Assembly: GCF_004762045.1 (NCBI RefSeq)
Contig: NZ_SJOM01000007.1
Coordinates: 5,507,798 to 5,571,797 of the forward strand
Direction of reading: 5' to 3'
DNA: 64,000 bases
Source: Mycobacterium sp. DL99
GTDB taxonomy: Bacteria > Actinomycetota > Actinomycetes > Mycobacteriales > Mycobacteriaceae
Part shown: one piece after another, positions 7,809-16,535 of the stretch
How positions within the stretch are numbered: the stretch's first letter is position 1
How the letters are laid out: each line of letters opens with the position of its first letter
Program-made: the position numbers and the translations under genes
The notes under the pieces: generated by a model
Told to the model about the DNA's origin: nothing
The model's input: the letters and a program-made list of their open reading frames with translations, nothing else
Databases searched by the model: none

Positions 7809-9297
7809 CGGCCACCGCCTTGACGTCGGCGCGCTCGTCGAGGATCTCGGCCCCGTCGATCGCCGCGGCGCTCACGATCCGCTTGCGCACACTGAGCAGG
7901 ATCCCCAGACCGATCACACCCAGCACCGCGAGCCCGATCCACACCGACCAGTCCAGGTAGCGCTGCTCGAAAACCGGCCTCGGCCAGGCGATGTTGAGGG
8001 TCTGCAGGATCGCCCACACCGCGGCCACGGCCGCGACGGGAACCGTGGCCCGGCCCAGGCTGAACGCACCGTCCGTCCAGCCGCGCCGGGCCAGCACCAC
8101 CACGAACCCGATCAACGGGAACAGGAAGGCCAGATAGAAGCCACCGGCGGTGAAATTGACCATGAGCGAATAGATGTCGCCGGCCACGGTGCTGAGCAGG
8201 AACAGTGCCCCGCCGACGACCGTGGTGACCAGGATCGCCACCACCGGGATCCGGGCCCTGCCGCGCAGCCGGGCCAGCGCGGCCGAGGCCGGCAGTGCAC
8301 CGTCACGGGCGTAGGCCCAGATCACGCGTGAGGCCGAAGTCTGCAAGGCCAGGAAGCTGGCCAGGAAGCCGATCACGAAGAGCACCTCGACCGGTTTGGC
8401 GATGCCGTGTCCCAGTGCCGCCGTGAGAGTTTCGTACACCGGGTCGGCCACCGAACCCGATACCACCGCATCGAGATCCGGGATCGCCAGGATGATCGCC
8501 AGGCTCGAGTAGGCCACCACCAACGCGATGAACCCCAGCGAGAAGATCACCGCCTTGGGCAGATCCCGCCGCGGCTCATGCACCTCCTCGGCGATCGCGC
8601 CCGCGCTTTCGAACCCGACGAACGAGAACCCGATGAAGGCCACCGCGATCAGGAACGGCCCGCTCAGGTAGCTCCAGGTATCCAGCCCGGGACCGCCTCC
8701 GTCGAACAGCACCGACAACGAATTGTTGCGATGGAACACCAGCAGCCAGGTGCCCAGCCCGATGGAACCGATCACTTCGGCCACGATGCTGGCGGTCATG
8801 AACACCTTGAGCGCGCCGCGGCCGATCAGATTGATCGCAGTCCCGCCGAGCAGAATCATCAGCGCGATGACGGCCCGCAGGCCCCCGGACGGAGATTCCA
8901 CCCCGGCGATGTTGGCCACGAACCCGGCCGCGCCCAGCGCCACCGTCGCCATCGCGATCACCAGCGTCCACATGTACACCCAGCCGGCGAACCAGCCGTA
9001 GGACGTGCCCAGCAGCCGCCGCGACCACTGATATATGGAACCTTCCAACGGCCAGCGGGACACCAGCATCGCGAAGACCAGGGCCACCAGCAGCTGGCCG
9101 CCGAACACCAGCGCGAAGCCCCACCAGAAGCTCGGGCCGGCCGCTGCCAGTGCCAGACCGAAGATTCCGTAGAGCGCGACGATCGGCGAGATGAACGCGA
9201 AAGCGAAGGCAAACGCTGACCACAGCGAGAATTCGCGCCGTAGAACATGGGGTCCGTCGGGGTCGTGCGCGGGCGCCGAGATCGGCGATGCAGTCAT
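7801..9297 (-). CDS. APC-superfamily amino acid/amine permease
   Basis: 498-residue integral membrane transporter of the amino acid-polyamine-organocation superfamily, with about 12 hydrophobic helices starting near residue 25 (SLWSAFAFAFAFISPIVALYG). The helix-1 region (ISPI...GIFGLAL) and the GFESAGAIAEE segment in the middle are typical of this superfamily. ATG 9297 is chosen for the GAGGGAG ribosome site 6-7 bases upstream; the upstream ORF extension lacks a transporter-like sequence. First gene of the operon, divergent from the PucR regulator at 9462. It most likely imports the amine or guanidino compound processed by the downstream enzymes. Confidence 0.9.
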   Translation of the reverse strand: MTASPISAPAHDPDGPHVLRREFSLWSAFAFAFAFISPIVALYGIFGLALAAAGPSFWWGFALVFGGQLLVALVFAMLVSRWPLEGSIYQWSRRLLGTSYGWFAGWVYMWTLVIAMATVALGAAGFVANIAGVESPSGGLRAVIALMILLGGTAINLIGRGALKVFMTASIVAEVIGSIGLGTWLLVFHRNNSLSVLFDGGGPGLDTWSYLSGPFLIAVAFIGFSFVGFESAGAIAEEVHEPRRDLPKAVIFSLGFIALVVAYSSLAIILAIPDLDAVVSGSVADPVYETLTAALGHGIAKPVEVLFVIGFLASFLALQTSASRVIWAYARDGALPASAALARLRGRARIPVVAILVTTVVGGALFLLSTVAGDIYSLMVNFTAGGFYLAFLFPLIGFVVVLARRGWTDGAFSLGRATVPVAAVAAVWAILQTLNIAWPRPVFEQRYLDWSVWIGLAVLGVIGLGILLSVRKRIVSAAAIDGAEILDERADVKAVAGD

Positions 9298-9461
9298 CTG
9301 TGCTCCCTCTGACGTGGTTGCAGGAACTATCACGCCGCCGTGGTGCAACCGCCAAGCGATCGCGGCGAACACGCTGCAAACCCACTGTTGCCCCACGACG
9401 GCATTGGAGGATCCGACAATGCCCGCCGGCACGGATGTGACGTCGGCGTTACGCTCACCCC

Positions 9462-10838
9462 ATGTCGGACCGCAGCGACGTCATCCCGACACTGCGCGAT
9501 CTCCTTGAGTCACACCGAGGGCTGCTCACGCCCGACGAACCCACCGGCGACCTGGACCGCCGGATCAGCTGGGTGCACACCACCGAGTTGCGGGACCCGT
9601 CGCGGTATCTGCACGGTGGCGAGCTGGTCTGCACGGTGGGCATCAGCCTGCAGACCGCCGAGGACTGCGCGGCATTCGTCGAGTCGTTGACCCGGGCCGG
9701 GGCCGCCGGCCTGTGCTTCGGCATCGGCGATGTGCACGACACGGTCCCCGGCGCGCTGATCACCTCGGCCGCCCGAGACGGCCTGCCGATCCTCATCGCC
9801 CCTCCCAATGTGCCGTTCTCGTCGGTGAGCCGCTATGTTGCCGACTTCCAGGTCGGCGGTGAGATATCCGTCGCACGGGCCACCAATTCGCTGATGCCCG
9901 AACTACTTTCGTCACAACGACGGCGCGAATCGGTGAGGCAGCTGTTGGACCGAGCAGGTGAGGTGCTGAGCGGCTACCTCCTGCTGGATCCTGACGGGGC
10001 ACCCGAGGACACCGGCACCACCACCGTGGTCGACGGGTTGGGCGCCTTGACCTGGGTGGGCAGCGGCGACCCGCCCGAAACCGCTGTCCTGCAGCTGATC
10101 GCGCGATTCGCCCAGGCCGCCCAAGGTGATCGCGACATCGAAACCGCGCTGACCCGCGAACGGGTCGGACAGCTGCTGTCGTTGATCGAGCGACGCATGC
10201 TGCTGCCCGACGCCCTCAATCAGCTGTTGGACTGGGCGGGGCTGAGCTCACCCGAACTGACCTGCTCGGCCTGGCCGGCCGGGGCCGGCGCCGTGCTGTC
10301 GATGGCGTTTCCCGATGCCCTGGTCGGCGACGCACCCGAGATCTGTCTGGTTCTTGAGGCCGGCGCCCGCGCTCAGGCCGCCACCGAACTCTCGATGCCC
10401 TCGGGGCACGCCGCAGCCGTACCGCTCGCCGAGCTGGGGGCGGCAATAACTCAAGCCCGCATCGCCCTCGACCTGGCCCAGCAGCACGGCGGAAGCATCG
10501 GACCCGATCAACTGAGCACCTTCGACAGCCTGCTCGAGGGCTTGCCGCTGAGCCGGCTGGCCCCGTTCAAGAACCAACTCATCGACCCACTCGAGCGCCT
10601 GGACAACGACCGGGGCACCCAGCACGTGCGGACTCTTCGGACCTTCCTGGCCACCAACGGGTCACTCATCGACACCGCCCGCGAACTATTCCTGCACACC
10701 AACACGGTGCGTCACCGGCTGGGCCGCATCCATGAGATCACCGGGCGCAACCCGATGAGCTTCGAAGACCAGGCAGCGTTCGCCATCGGACTGCGCGCCA
10801 GCGACCGCGCCCGGCGGATGCCCGGACGACCGGACTGA
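9462..10838 (+). CDS. PucR/CdaR-family transcriptional regulator
   Basis: 458-residue regulator with an N-terminal PucR-type sensor region (about 5-125, opening with VIPTLRDLLESHRGLL), a variable middle, and a C-terminal PucR helix-turn-helix (about 400-450; FLATNGSLIDTARELFLHTNTVRHRLGRI, given here across the helix pair). Such proteins control purine, ureide, amino acid and polyamine catabolism genes. It is divergent from the permease with about 165 bases between starts, the normal arrangement for a local activator. Its presence supports nitrogen-compound catabolism as the role of the five-gene operon. Confidence 0.9.
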   Translation: MSDRSDVIPTLRDLLESHRGLLTPDEPTGDLDRRISWVHTTELRDPSRYLHGGELVCTVGISLQTAEDCAAFVESLTRAGAAGLCFGIGDVHDTVPGALITSAARDGLPILIAPPNVPFSSVSRYVADFQVGGEISVARATNSLMPELLSSQRRRESVRQLLDRAGEVLSGYLLLDPDGAPEDTGTTTVVDGLGALTWVGSGDPPETAVLQLIARFAQAAQGDRDIETALTRERVGQLLSLIERRMLLPDALNQLLDWAGLSSPELTCSAWPAGAGAVLSMAFPDALVGDAPEICLVLEAGARAQAATELSMPSGHAAAVPLAELGAAITQARIALDLAQQHGGSIGPDQLSTFDSLLEGLPLSRLAPFKNQLIDPLERLDNDRGTQHVRTLRTFLATNGSLIDTARELFLHTNTVRHRLGRIHEITGRNPMSFEDQAAFAIGLRASDRARRMPGRPD

Positions 10839-10965
10839 CTCCCGTGGGCCCGATGACCACAGCTGATGAGGAAGTTGCCGACGTGATGGAGGGATACCGA
10901 ATGCCGACACGATGTGAGCGCGCCCGACGTGGTCGTTGCCCGCGCCCGCGTCATCGGTGCGTGTG

Positions 10966-11433
10966 ATGGACCCGGAATCGGCTCAGCGCAACGAGAATCG
11001 GTTTCACGTACGCCCGATGGTGCGCTCGGATTGGCATTGGATATGTGGTTGGTTTCGCGACACGGAGCTTGATCGCCGGTTGGGGCCGATTGATGAAGAG
11101 TGGCTGGAGCACGTTCTCTCCGACCACGACGGGGTGCAACTCGTCCTGGAGGACCACAAAGGGCGGCCCGCGGCGCTGGTGGGATGTGTGTGGGATCAGT
11201 CGGGCGACGAACATGCGATCACCGACCTCGCGGTTGACCCTCAACTTCGGCGTTCGGGGATCGGGCGTGAGGCAGTCGCGGCGACGGTGGCCTGGGCTGG
11301 GCATCCGGTGGCGAAACGTTGGATCGCGTTCGTCGAGGTGGACAATCCCACAGCGGTCGAATTCTTCCCCGCGATCGGCTGGTGCCACGAGGGCATCGAG
11401 GACGGCATGCATCGGTTCTGCCGTGAGATGTGA
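10966..11433 (+). CDS. GNAT-family N-acetyltransferase
   Basis: 155-residue acetyl-CoA-dependent acetyltransferase. The acetyl-CoA-binding motif A is seen as LAVDPQLRRSGIGREAV, with a following EVDNPTAVEFFPAIGW typical of the family C-terminal half. ATG 10966 is preferred over TTG 10936 or the GTG one codon upstream. The WHWICGWFRDTE opening resembles aminoglycoside 6'-acetyltransferase-like GNATs, but similarity by eye does not establish an antibiotic substrate. It lies in an accessory stretch with a nucleotidyltransferase. Confidence 0.82.
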   Translation: MDPESAQRNENRFHVRPMVRSDWHWICGWFRDTELDRRLGPIDEEWLEHVLSDHDGVQLVLEDHKGRPAALVGCVWDQSGDEHAITDLAVDPQLRRSGIGREAVAATVAWAGHPVAKRWIAFVEVDNPTAVEFFPAIGWCHEGIEDGMHRFCREM

Positions 11434-11537
11434 GGACGCCTTCACGACACGGGAGCGTCGCCCGTCGAGATAGGACGTTGGACGCGGCGCCTCCTGGCCG
11501 AACTCTTTGGTCGAACAGTTTCTGATAGGAATTGTCC

Positions 11538-12377
11538 ATGCCCGAGTCCGCCCAGCACGCTTCGTGCGATCCGGCAATCGAGGCTGTCCTCGGGCGCGCG
11601 GTCGAACGCATTCGACGCGACTACCCAGGCACCCGGGCGATCCTCCTCAAGGGCAGCCTGGTCCGCGGCGACGCCGGCCCGTACAGCGATATCGACCTGG
11701 ACGTTCTGGTGGCTGGAGCCGACGAAAGCAGTTATGCCGCATGGTTCGACAGCGAAGGTGGTCGCTTGCACCATGTTTCGCTCGCGGTTCATTCTCGGGA
11801 CGTATGGTGGGATGAGGCCGAGGATCCGGCGGAATGGTCGTTCGGTTTCGCTGCTCTTGAGGTGTTTCGATTGCTCTGGGTGGACGATCCGGAGGAGGCG
11901 GCACGGTATTGCGGGCCCGGACTCCCCCGCCCCGCCGGGGACCCCGAACTGGAGGACTTCTTTTCCGACGTTGGCAAGCTCCGCAATGCGCGCAGAGCCG
12001 GCGACGAGTTGGGTGTCCGGCTTGCAGCCCGAGCGGCCGCACTTCTTTGCCCCTCGGTACTGGCGGCAGTCAATCCCGGCCATCCTGCCGATCCGATAAC
12101 CAGTGCCCGGGCAGCCCTCGACGCCGCCCTGTCATTTCCTGTTGCCCCACAGGGTTATCGGGAGGATTTCCTGCGCTGCCTCGGCCTCTCGGGCGAGGCT
12201 TCGGACACCGACGACATCGCGGCTGCCGCCGAACGTCTGGTGCTCGGCACCGTCTCGCTACTGGAAGACCACCGAGTTTGGTCGACCGACGCTGACAAAC
12301 CTCGCTTCGAGCTCGGCCTGGACGACGCGCTGGCAACTCGGACCCTGAGCGCCTACCTGCACCAATCCCAGGACTGA
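11538..12377 (+). CDS. Nucleotidyltransferase-fold protein (minimal/aminoglycoside-type NTase)
   Basis: 279-residue protein with the polymerase-beta-like catalytic motif GSLVRGDAGPYSDIDLDVLV (about residues 37-56): the GS pair and the Asp-x-Asp metal ligands are intact. The rest is helical, as in kanamycin/streptomycin adenylyltransferases and related stand-alone NTases. An ATG two codons into the ORF is taken as the start. It probably transfers a nucleotide monophosphate to a small molecule or protein; the substrate is unknown. No toxin-antitoxin partner is apparent next to it (the neighbours are a GNAT and a VOC protein). Confidence 0.8.
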   Translation: MPESAQHASCDPAIEAVLGRAVERIRRDYPGTRAILLKGSLVRGDAGPYSDIDLDVLVAGADESSYAAWFDSEGGRLHHVSLAVHSRDVWWDEAEDPAEWSFGFAALEVFRLLWVDDPEEAARYCGPGLPRPAGDPELEDFFSDVGKLRNARRAGDELGVRLAARAAALLCPSVLAAVNPGHPADPITSARAALDAALSFPVAPQGYREDFLRCLGLSGEASDTDDIAAAAERLVLGTVSLLEDHRVWSTDADKPRFELGLDDALATRTLSAYLHQSQD

Positions 12378-12424
12378 CCGTGTCGCGGATTCGTCGTGAC
12401 ACCGCGCGGTGGTAGACAAGGGAG

Positions 12425-12808
12425 ATGGAAATCCTGGCCAGCCGGATGCTGATCCGGCCGGTCGACTACCCGAAGTCTGTCGAGTTCTACCGCGACGGGA
12501 TCGGCCTGGCCATCGCCCGCGAATATGGTGCGGGCACAGTCTTTTACGCCGGGCAGTCACTGATCGAATTGGCCGGTCACCACAGCCCGACCGAATCCGG
12601 GGTGTTCCCCGGCGCGCTGTGGTTGCAGGTGCGCGACGTCTACGCCACCCAGGCGGAGCTGGAAGGCCGGGGCGTGAAGATCGCCCGGGCGGCGACGCAA
12701 GAGCCATGGGGTCTGCACGAGATGCACGTGATCGATCCCGACAGGATCACCCTGATTTTCGTCCAGGTGCCCGACACCCATCCGCTGCGCCGGGACACCC
12801 GCGACTAG
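12425..12808 (+). CDS. VOC-superfamily (glyoxalase/dioxygenase-fold) protein, Rv0546c-type
   Basis: 127-residue vicinal-oxygen-chelate protein with paired beta-alpha-beta-beta-beta modules: MLIRPVDYPKSVEFYRDGIG at the start and WGLHEMHVIDPDRITLIFVQ near the end carry the characteristic fold residues. The family includes glyoxalase I and bleomycin-binding proteins; no specific role can be given. Position next to the DUF3349/pitA group matches M. tuberculosis Rv0546c. It ends 7 bases before the stop of the convergent DUF3349 gene. Confidence 0.85.
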   Translation: MEILASRMLIRPVDYPKSVEFYRDGIGLAIAREYGAGTVFYAGQSLIELAGHHSPTESGVFPGALWLQVRDVYATQAELEGRGVKIARAATQEPWGLHEMHVIDPDRITLIFVQVPDTHPLRRDTRD

Positions 12809-12815
12809 AACGTAT

Positions 12816-13124
12816 TCAGCGCACCGGTGTCGACAGTGGCCAGCCCACCGAGGCCAGCCGCGCGGCAACCTGGTTGACCTCTTCGGGGTTGGGTTCCTTG
12901 TCGATGACGTCCTGGACCGCGAGACGGATCTCGGCGTCGGTGACCGGGCTGTCCCCGTTGTTTGACCGCAGGATGTTGTGGGCGGCCTGGACCACCTCGT
13001 CCTCGGTCAGCGACCGGGTCAGCAGCGCCAGCAAGGCGAACTGATCCTTATGCGGCACGCCCTCCGGATAGCCGGCCCGCAGCCAGCTCAGCACGTTGTC
13101 CAGGAAGCTCGTCGTTTCGGTCAT
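12816..13124 (-). CDS. DUF3349 protein, copy 1
   Basis: 102-residue small helical protein. It shares with the second copy (14970) the pattern WLxAGYPEGVP, LLALLTRxLTxDEV and, near the C-terminus, VAxRLAxxGWPL. This is the Rv0543c family of mycobacteria, of unknown function. It is the third gene of the pitA operon, 7 bases after the membrane protein, so a link to phosphate uptake is suggested by context only. Acidic, with no signal peptide. Confidence 0.88.
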   Translation of the reverse strand: MTETTSFLDNVLSWLRAGYPEGVPHKDQFALLALLTRSLTEDEVVQAAHNILRSNNGDSPVTDAEIRLAVQDVIDKEPNPEEVNQVAARLASVGWPLSTPVR

Positions 13125-13131
13125 GCTCAGC

Positions 13132-13416
13132 TCACTTACCCGGAATGAAGGGGACGGGGTTGAATCCGAAGTGGTGAATGATCGTGGTCTTGGTGATCCA
13201 GAGGATCGCGATCACGATCACCGCGGCGACGATGGTGAAAAGCGCCAGACCGAGGACCTTCAGCGCGGGGTTGGGCGCCACGACGGTGCCGTCCTCGTGT
13301 GTACCGCCGGCGCCGTTCGAGTAGGCCACCAGGCCCGTGGCGAACACCGCGGGCAGACCGGCTCCGAGGATCAACCCCACAACCAGCACCTTGAAGATGG
13401 AGTCCACATAAATCAT
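13132..13416 (-). CDS. Small two-helix membrane protein, Rv0544c-type
   Basis: 94-residue protein with hydrophobic helices at about residues 5-32 (IFKVLVVGLILGAGLPAVFA) and 50-72 (VLGLALFTIVAAVIVIAILW). It starts 25 bases after pitA and is followed by DUF3349 after 7 bases, the same trio as Rv0545c-Rv0544c-Rv0543c in M. tuberculosis as remembered. Function unknown; it could be a PitA accessory subunit, which is inference from conserved pairing. Confidence 0.88.
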   Translation of the reverse strand: MIYVDSIFKVLVVGLILGAGLPAVFATGLVAYSNGAGGTHEDGTVVAPNPALKVLGLALFTIVAAVIVIAILWITKTTIIHHFGFNPVPFIPGK

Positions 13417-13441
13417 CAGCTGATTCCTTAGCTAGATCCGG

Positions 13442-14704
13442 TCAGACTGCGGCTTTGTCGGCGGTGGCGGCGGGCTTGGCGGGCGTGGCGGCGTCGCGTA
13501 CCTCGGCCGGCACCACCGAGTTGGTGGAGTCGTCCCAATCGGCATTGACGTTCTTGTGGTCGACCTTCTGCTGCTGGGCGCGCCACCACATGTACCCGGA
13601 CAGGGCGACCAGGACCAGGAAGATCAGGCCGTCACCGGCGAGCGCTGATCCGGTGAGCGACTCGACACCGTGCGACAGCCAGAAGGCCAGCGCGCCGACG
13701 AGACCGGCGGCGGGCAAGGTGATCAACCAAGCCATCGCCATGCGCCCGGCCACGGCCCAGCGCACCTCGGCGCCGGGCTTGCCGACGCCGCTACCGAGGA
13801 TCGAGCCGGTGGCGACGTGAGTTGTGGAGAGCGCCATGCCGGCCGCGCTGGAGCTCAAAATGATTGCAGCCGAGGATGCTTCAGCGGCAAGCCCCTGCGG
13901 GGATTCGATCTCGACCAGGCCCTTGCCCAGCGTGCGGATGACGCGCCAGCCGCCGATGTATGTGCCGAGGCCGATGGCCAGCGCGCAAGAGGCGATGATC
14001 CAGATCGGTAGGCCGTTCTCCTTCACGTCCCCGGTGAGGTGGCCGGTGGTGATGAGGGCCAGCGCGATGACGCCCATAGTCTTCTGCGCGTCGTTGGTTC
14101 CGTGGGAGAGCGCGACCAGCGAGGCGGTGGCGATCTGGCCCCAGCGGAAGCCCTGCTCACGACGCTTCTTCAGCACGTTGCGAGTGATGCGGTAGACGAG
14201 CCAGGTTCCGGTGGCGGCGACGAGGCAGGCGATGAAGGGAGCCGCGATCGCGGGGATGAGCACCTTCTGGAGCACGCCGGACCAGTTGACCCCGGACAGG
14301 CCGATGGCTGCCAGCCCGGCGCCGATCAGCCCGCCGAAGAGCGCATGCGACGAACTGGACGGAATACCGAAGAGCCAGGTCAGCAGGTTCCAGAGGATGC
14401 CGCCGATCAGACCGGCGAAGATGATCGTGAGACCCGTCGAGGCATCGATGCCGGATACCAGCGACCCGGTCTTGCTGTCCTGGATCTTGAGCACCGATGT
14501 GGTGACCGTGACGGCCACCTCGACCGAGAGGAACGCGCCGACAAGGTTGAGGACACCCGCCAGGATCACAGCGGTCTTCGGCTTCAACGCCCCCGTGGCG
14601 ATCGAGGTGGCCATGGCATTGCCGGTGTCGTGAAAGCCGTTTGTGAAGTCAAAAGCCAGTGCAGTTGCTATCAACAGCACCAGGACGATCAGCTCAGCGC
14701 TCAT
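13442..14704 (-). CDS. pitA: Low-affinity inorganic phosphate transporter PitA
   Basis: 420-residue integral membrane carrier of the PiT family, moving metal-phosphate with protons or sodium across the inner membrane. Both internal-repeat signatures are visible: DFTNGFHDTGNAMAT near the N-terminus and SHGTNDAQKTMG in the middle. About ten hydrophobic helices are present and the soluble C-terminal tail is Ala/Lys-rich. ATG 14704 gives the family length (417 in M. tuberculosis); the ORF extends 30 codons further up without family-like sequence. It heads an operon with the two genes downstream and is divergent from the second DUF3349 copy. Confidence 0.95.
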   Translation of the reverse strand: MSAELIVLVLLIATALAFDFTNGFHDTGNAMATSIATGALKPKTAVILAGVLNLVGAFLSVEVAVTVTTSVLKIQDSKTGSLVSGIDASTGLTIIFAGLIGGILWNLLTWLFGIPSSSSHALFGGLIGAGLAAIGLSGVNWSGVLQKVLIPAIAAPFIACLVAATGTWLVYRITRNVLKKRREQGFRWGQIATASLVALSHGTNDAQKTMGVIALALITTGHLTGDVKENGLPIWIIASCALAIGLGTYIGGWRVIRTLGKGLVEIESPQGLAAEASSAAIILSSSAAGMALSTTHVATGSILGSGVGKPGAEVRWAVAGRMAMAWLITLPAAGLVGALAFWLSHGVESLTGSALAGDGLIFLVLVALSGYMWWRAQQQKVDHKNVNADWDDSTNSVVPAEVRDAATPAKPAATADKAAV

Positions 14705-14969
14705 GGCGGTAATTCTGTCGGACCATTGGCGTTTTTGACCAGCCGGAAACACCTCGCTGAGCTGGGAATTCGAATACGCTACGAATGAGTTCACCGAGTG
14801 TTCATCTCCGCACCCCGGGCTGTTCGCCGGGGCGGTTTGCCGATCCCCGAGCGGCCGATAAATTCACTGCGAGCCAGAGTCGGCTGGCACCACTAACATC
14901 AATGCGGTCTTCCGGCTCAAACTCGTTTGTCCGGAGGAACCTCGCTCGGGTGCATCAGGAGTAGGCACA

Positions 14970-15332
14970 GTGAACGCATTTCTCGCGAAGATCGCGGCCT
15001 GGCTGAACGCCGGGTACCCCGAGGGGGTGCCTGGGCCAGACCGGGTGCCGTTGTTGGCGCTGCTGACCCGGCGCCTCACCAACGACGAAGTCAAAGCCGT
15101 CGCACGGGATCTCATCGATCGCGGTGACTTCGATCACATCGACATCGGCGTACTCATCACCCAGATCACCGACGAGCTGCCCCGCGCGGAAGACGTCGAA
15201 CGGGTCCGGGAACGACTGGCGGCCAAGGGGTGGCCGTTGGACGATCCGCGCGATGCCGAGGACTCGATCGACTCCGATGACGCCGGCCGCCAGAACGGTG
15301 ACGACCCGAAAGAGTCAGGGGGCCCGGCATAG
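14970..15332 (+). CDS. DUF3349 protein, copy 2
   Basis: 120-residue paralogue of the protein at 12816, on the opposite strand and on the other side of pitA. The core (about residues 1-88) is the DUF3349 domain; an extra acidic tail (DDPRDAEDSIDSDDAG and onward) is unique to this copy. It lies directly upstream of menE, where M. tuberculosis has Rv0543c, so this is the positional orthologue and the other copy is the additional one. Function unknown. Confidence 0.88.
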   Translation: MNAFLAKIAAWLNAGYPEGVPGPDRVPLLALLTRRLTNDEVKAVARDLIDRGDFDHIDIGVLITQITDELPRAEDVERVRERLAAKGWPLDDPRDAEDSIDSDDAGRQNGDDPKESGGPA

Positions 15333-15373
15333 CCGTCCTGCGCCCCGTCACCGTCGGACCCGCGACGGACGAT

Positions 15374-16468
15374 TTGCCGGCGGTCCTCGATGACGTCCTG
15401 ACCGGGCGCGGGTCGGCGATCCTGCCCGTCCCCGCCGACGACGAACGTCAGAGTTCTTTGTTGACAACCAATTTGCGCGCCGGAGAAGACATCGACGACG
15501 ACGTCGCAGTGGTGATCTCGACCTCGGGCACCACTGGCGAGCCCAAAGGCGCGCTGCTGACCGCCGACGCGCTGCGGGCCAGCGCCGCGGCCACGCACGC
15601 CCGGCTGGGCGGTGACGGCCGGTGGCTGCTCGCCCTGCCCGCCTATCACATCGCGGGTCTGCAGGTCCTCGTGCGCAGTGCACTGGCCGGCACCACGCCC
15701 GTCACCATCTCCGCGTCCTTCGATCCGACCGAATTGCCTTCTGCGGTGGCGGCTCTGGGCAATGGACGTCGTTACGCCTCACTGGTGGCGGTGCAGCTCG
15801 ACAAGTCCTTGCGTGACCCGGCCGCCGCGGACGCGCTGGCCCAGCTCGACGCCGTTCTGATCGGCGGCGGGCCGATGCCGGCTGGGGTGGCCGAACGCGC
15901 GGAGTCGGCCGGGGTGAACGTGGTCCGCACCTACGGGATGAGCGAGACCGCGGGCGGCTGTGTGTACGACGGCGTGGCACTCGACGGGGTGAAGGTGCGT
16001 ATCGACAATTCCCGCATCCTGCTGGGCGGAGCCACCGTGGCCCGCGGCTATCGCAACCCGATCAGCCCCGACCCCTTCGCCGAGCCGGGGTGGTTCCGCA
16101 CCGATGACCTTGGCACCGTGGATGATTCGGGCGTGTTGCGGGTTCTGGGCCGGGTCGATGAGGCGGTCAGCACCGGCGGGTTGACGGTGCTGCCGCAACT
16201 GGTCGAATCGGCGCTGGCCGACCATCCGGCGATCGCCGACTGCGCGGTCTTCGGGGTCCCCGACGAGCGGCTCGGCCAGCGCGTGGTCGCCGCACTGGTA
16301 CTGGCCCCGGGTTCATCGGTCCCCGATGTGGCCGAGTTGCGGGCCCATGTGGCGCGGACCCTTGATGCCACCGCGGCCCCGCGGGAGGTGCACATCGTCG
16401 ACGAGTTGCCCCGTCGCGGCATCGGCAAGCTCGACCGGCGCACGCTGGCCGCCCGCTACGGCGGCTGA
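15374..16468 (+). CDS. menE: o-Succinylbenzoate-CoA ligase MenE
   Basis: Acyl-adenylating enzyme that activates o-succinylbenzoate to its CoA ester, the step before MenB. From the TTG at 15374 it is 364 residues, near the mycobacterial length. ANL motifs: STSGTTGEPKG (about residues 57-67), YGMSETAGG, GWFRTDDLG, GRVDEAVSTGG and the C-terminal catalytic-lysine motif GIGKLDRR. In-frame, protein-like sequence (LRPVTVGPATDD) continues upstream of the TTG, but without ATG or GTG before a stop at 15299; translation may start at CTG 15338. It follows the DUF3349 gene closely. Confidence 0.95.
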   Translation: MPAVLDDVLTGRGSAILPVPADDERQSSLLTTNLRAGEDIDDDVAVVISTSGTTGEPKGALLTADALRASAAATHARLGGDGRWLLALPAYHIAGLQVLVRSALAGTTPVTISASFDPTELPSAVAALGNGRRYASLVAVQLDKSLRDPAAADALAQLDAVLIGGGPMPAGVAERAESAGVNVVRTYGMSETAGGCVYDGVALDGVKVRIDNSRILLGGATVARGYRNPISPDPFAEPGWFRTDDLGTVDDSGVLRVLGRVDEAVSTGGLTVLPQLVESALADHPAIADCAVFGVPDERLGQRVVAALVLAPGSSVPDVAELRAHVARTLDATAAPREVHIVDELPRRGIGKLDRRTLAARYGG

Positions 16469-16535
16469 GCTCCGGGCGCCGGCCGGCGAATTCCTGGTCA
16501 GACAATTCAGTTGTCGGCTTGGGCATGATGGAGGC

